From: an uncultured Agathobacter sp.
Lineage (GTDB): Bacteria > Bacillota > Clostridia > Lachnospirales > Lachnospiraceae
Assembly: GCA_934307695.1 (NCBI GenBank)
Contig: CAKRCS010000002.1
Coordinates: forward strand, 186,001-250,000
Reading direction: 5' to 3'
Length of the DNA stretch: 64,000 nt
Part shown: one piece after another, positions 62,384 to 64,000 of the stretch
Layout: each line of letters begins with the position of its first letter
How positions within the stretch are numbered: the stretch's first letter is position 1
The notes under the pieces: generated by a model
Told to the model about the DNA's origin: nothing
Databases searched by the model: none
Seen by the model: the letters and a program-made list of their open reading frames with translations, nothing else
Position numbers and translations under genes: made by a program

Positions 62384-64000
62384 TTCTCTTTCCCTGCCCT
62401 TAATTCTTCGTTCCTGATATATTCTTCAAACTGTCCAACCGTCAGCGGCTTTGAATAGTAATAGCCCTGTATGTAATCACCGCCCAGTGAAGAAATACGC
62501 TCCACCTGTGCCTCGGTCTCAACGCCCTCTGCAACGGTCTTTAACTGCATCATCTTCGCAAGCTGCATGGAAAATTCCAATACACTCTTGTCGGACTTCG
62601 GATCGTCATTGCGGATCAGGCTCATGTCAAGCTTCATGACATCAAGATCCAGATCACTTAACGCGGTCATGGATGAATAACCGGTTCCGAAATCATCCAG
62701 CTCCACAACAAATCCGTTCTCATGAAACTTGCGGATCGTCTCACTGATCCGCTGCGGATTGTCGGAATATGCGGACTCCGTAACTTCAACGTGGAAGTTC
62801 TCATGTGCCACCCCATACTTATCCAGAAGCTTGATGACTTTTTCGGCAAGAAGCTCGTCCTCAAAATCCCTGCGGGATACATTGACGGACACCGGAACGA
62901 TGCGCAATCCCTGCTCCTCCCAGCTCTTAAGTGTCTTGCACACCTCTTCCCATACATAATAGTCTAACTTGCAGATAAAGCCGTTCTGCTCAAACAGAGG
63001 GATAAATACGCCCGGATTCATAAAGCCAAGCTCCGGATGTATCCACCGGATCAAGGCCTCCGCCCCATTGGTGCGGTTGCTGTGCAGATCAAACTTCGGC
63101 TGATAATATACAACAAACTGGTGCTCTGCCAAAGCCTGCTGCGCATTCTCCGCAACCTGACGCTGTACGAGCAGCTCTTTTCTTAGCACATCGTCATATT
63201 CTGACAGAAACACCTCGTAATTGTTCTTGATCTTTTGTATTGCAAGCAGCGCCCGGTCATACATTCCCTGCGGGCGCAAAGAAGTTTTTCGTCTGATGTG
63301 GTACAGACCGTGTTTTACAACGACATTCTGTACCGGGAAATCCAGTCCCATATCCGGCAGCTTCGTGATCTCGTAGATCTTCGGGAGTGTTGTTTTGAGA
63401 ACAAGTGCAGCAAACTTATCCCCCTCGATTCTTCCCTGAAAAATGATTCCATCAAATGGCTTTTTACCGGTTGCAAGACGCTTGATGACCTCATCGCCCA
63501 TCTCAAATCCGTATTTCTCATTGATTATCTTAAGTCCCTGAATGTCACACGCCCACATAACGTAGTCTTCGTTCGGGTAATCCTTCAGATGCTGCTCAAC
63601 CTTTCGGAAGAAGAAGTCCTTCTCATACAGTCCCGTAAGAGAGTCCTTCTCCATCGTTGTGAGCATGGTTGTGGACTCGCGCAGGCGGATGATACTTTTG
63701 ACACGGTTCAAAACAATATCCGCATTGTACGGCTTGACAAGAAAATCCGATGCTCCAAGGTCAAAGCAGTTCACCTCGATCACATTGACACTCGCCTGAT
63801 CATCGATATTGATTTCCGTCGTCACAATGATCGGGATGCTGCTGTACTGACGGATGCGTTTCATCTGCCGGATCAGCTCATAGCCGTCCATACAAGGCAT
63901 CTGAAGCTCGGTCAGAACCACCGCAATATCCACATAAGACTCATCTAAGATCTTTAATGCTTCCTGTCCGTTCGCCGCCTGAAGTACCTCATACTGTGCA
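62377..64000 (-). CDS. Receiver-GGDEF-EAL regulatory protein, 5' end outside the window
   Basis: The frame runs off the right edge, so the N-terminus is missing; at least 541 residues are visible. The receiver domain has TELQMPCMDGYEL, where the usual phosphoacceptor Asp is Glu, but keeps the Lys in FLVKPYN. The GGDEF-like domain reads EGDKF instead of GGDEF, so cyclase activity is unlikely. The EAL domain keeps EALIRW, ELDDFGTGYSSM, AEGVET and QGYYYSKPL, so c-di-GMP hydrolysis is likely. The stop overlaps the next gene's start by 7 bp. Confidence 0.88.
   Translation of the reverse strand, partial: AQYEVLQAANGQEALKILDESYVDIAVVLTELQMPCMDGYELIRQMKRIRQYSSIPIIVTTEINIDDQASVNVIEVNCFDLGASDFLVKPYNADIVLNRVKSIIRLRESTTMLTTMEKDSLTGLYEKDFFFRKVEQHLKDYPNEDYVMWACDIQGLKIINEKYGFEMGDEVIKRLATGKKPFDGIIFQGRIEGDKFAALVLKTTLPKIYEITKLPDMGLDFPVQNVVVKHGLYHIRRKTSLRPQGMYDRALLAIQKIKNNYEVFLSEYDDVLRKELLVQRQVAENAQQALAEHQFVVYYQPKFDLHSNRTNGAEALIRWIHPELGFMNPGVFIPLFEQNGFICKLDYYVWEEVCKTLKSWEEQGLRIVPVSVNVSRRDFEDELLAEKVIKLLDKYGVAHENFHVEVTESAYSDNPQRISETIRKFHENGFVVELDDFGTGYSSMTALSDLDLDVMKLDMSLIRNDDPKSDKSVLEFSMQLAKMMQLKTVAEGVETEAQVERISSLGGDYIQGYYYSKPLTVGQFEEYIRNEELRAGKEKC

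Overview
The window looks like a chromosomal segment of a low-to-mid GC Firmicute, most likely a gut Lachnospiraceae (Roseburia/Agathobacter-like; the genus is inference). The signs are a class III fructose-bisphosphatase, a fused PurL/PurQ of about 1270 residues, the secG-rnr-smpB-ssrA neighbourhood, an XpaC/TelA pair, good A/G-rich Shine-Dalgarno sites, sigma-A type promoters with 17-bp spacers, and a tmRNA tag ending in AYAA. Most genes lie on the minus strand in closely packed blocks. No tRNA, rRNA, CRISPR array, prophage or intact transposase was seen.

Layout. 1-2.4 kb (+): a lipoprotein with two FMN_bind-like repeats, followed by an ApbE flavin transferase. 2.4-4.8 kb: a small accessory region with a ~310-bp imperfect inverted-repeat element, two gene remnants, a secreted Fn3/carbohydrate-binding-like protein and an XRE regulator. 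4.8-17.5 kb (-): carB, a FeoA-FeoB fusion, an orphan OmpR-type regulator, a membrane protein, larB, fbp, a CobL/CbiT-like protein, larE, a HAD phosphatase and a GIY-YIG protein. 17.6-22.4 kb (-): tmRNA, smpB, a glycosyltransferase, rnr, secG. 22.4-28.2 kb (-): mscL with a zinc ribbon, eno, purB, purF, purC. 28.2-32.1 kb (-): three zinc-ribbon or repeat-tailed envelope proteins of unknown role. 32.1-38.8 kb (-): the lower glycolysis genes gpmI, tpiA, pgk and gap, with a CapA-like gene between. 38.8-40.8 kb: a cell-wall amidase (-) and a HisK-type phosphatase (+) with a structured leader. 40.8-48.8 kb (-): a six-gene double ABC transporter operon, its likely LysR regulator and a rhodanese-TtcA fusion. 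48.9-54.8 kb: YitT-type protein (+), purL (-), LysR regulator (+). 54.8-60.2 kb (-): telA/xpaC, an Fe-S helicase with a RecB-type nuclease domain, and an HPr-like gene with a cre site. 60.4-64 kb (-): an unknown small gene, a sialate O-acetylesterase-like gene and a partial receiver-GGDEF-EAL gene cut by the window edge.

How the genes fit together: purC, purF, purB and purL cover part of purine synthesis. gap, pgk, tpiA, gpmI and eno supply nearly all of triose-phosphate glycolysis, and fbp supplies the gluconeogenic step. larB and larE make the nickel-pincer cofactor of lactate racemase-type enzymes, but larA and larC are not here. secG, rnr, smpB and tmRNA form an export and ribosome-rescue group.

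The most unusual item is one lipoprotein carrying an amino-acid type (SBP family 3) domain fused to a MetQ-type domain. It is encoded between the genes of two different ABC importers. Other points of interest are the ApbE-linked lipoprotein with AGCT/ASCT in place of SGAT, an eno ribosome-binding site inside a terminator-like hairpin, a dispersed palindromic repeat that follows several terminators, and an HPr-like protein without the phosphorylatable histidine next to a consensus cre site.
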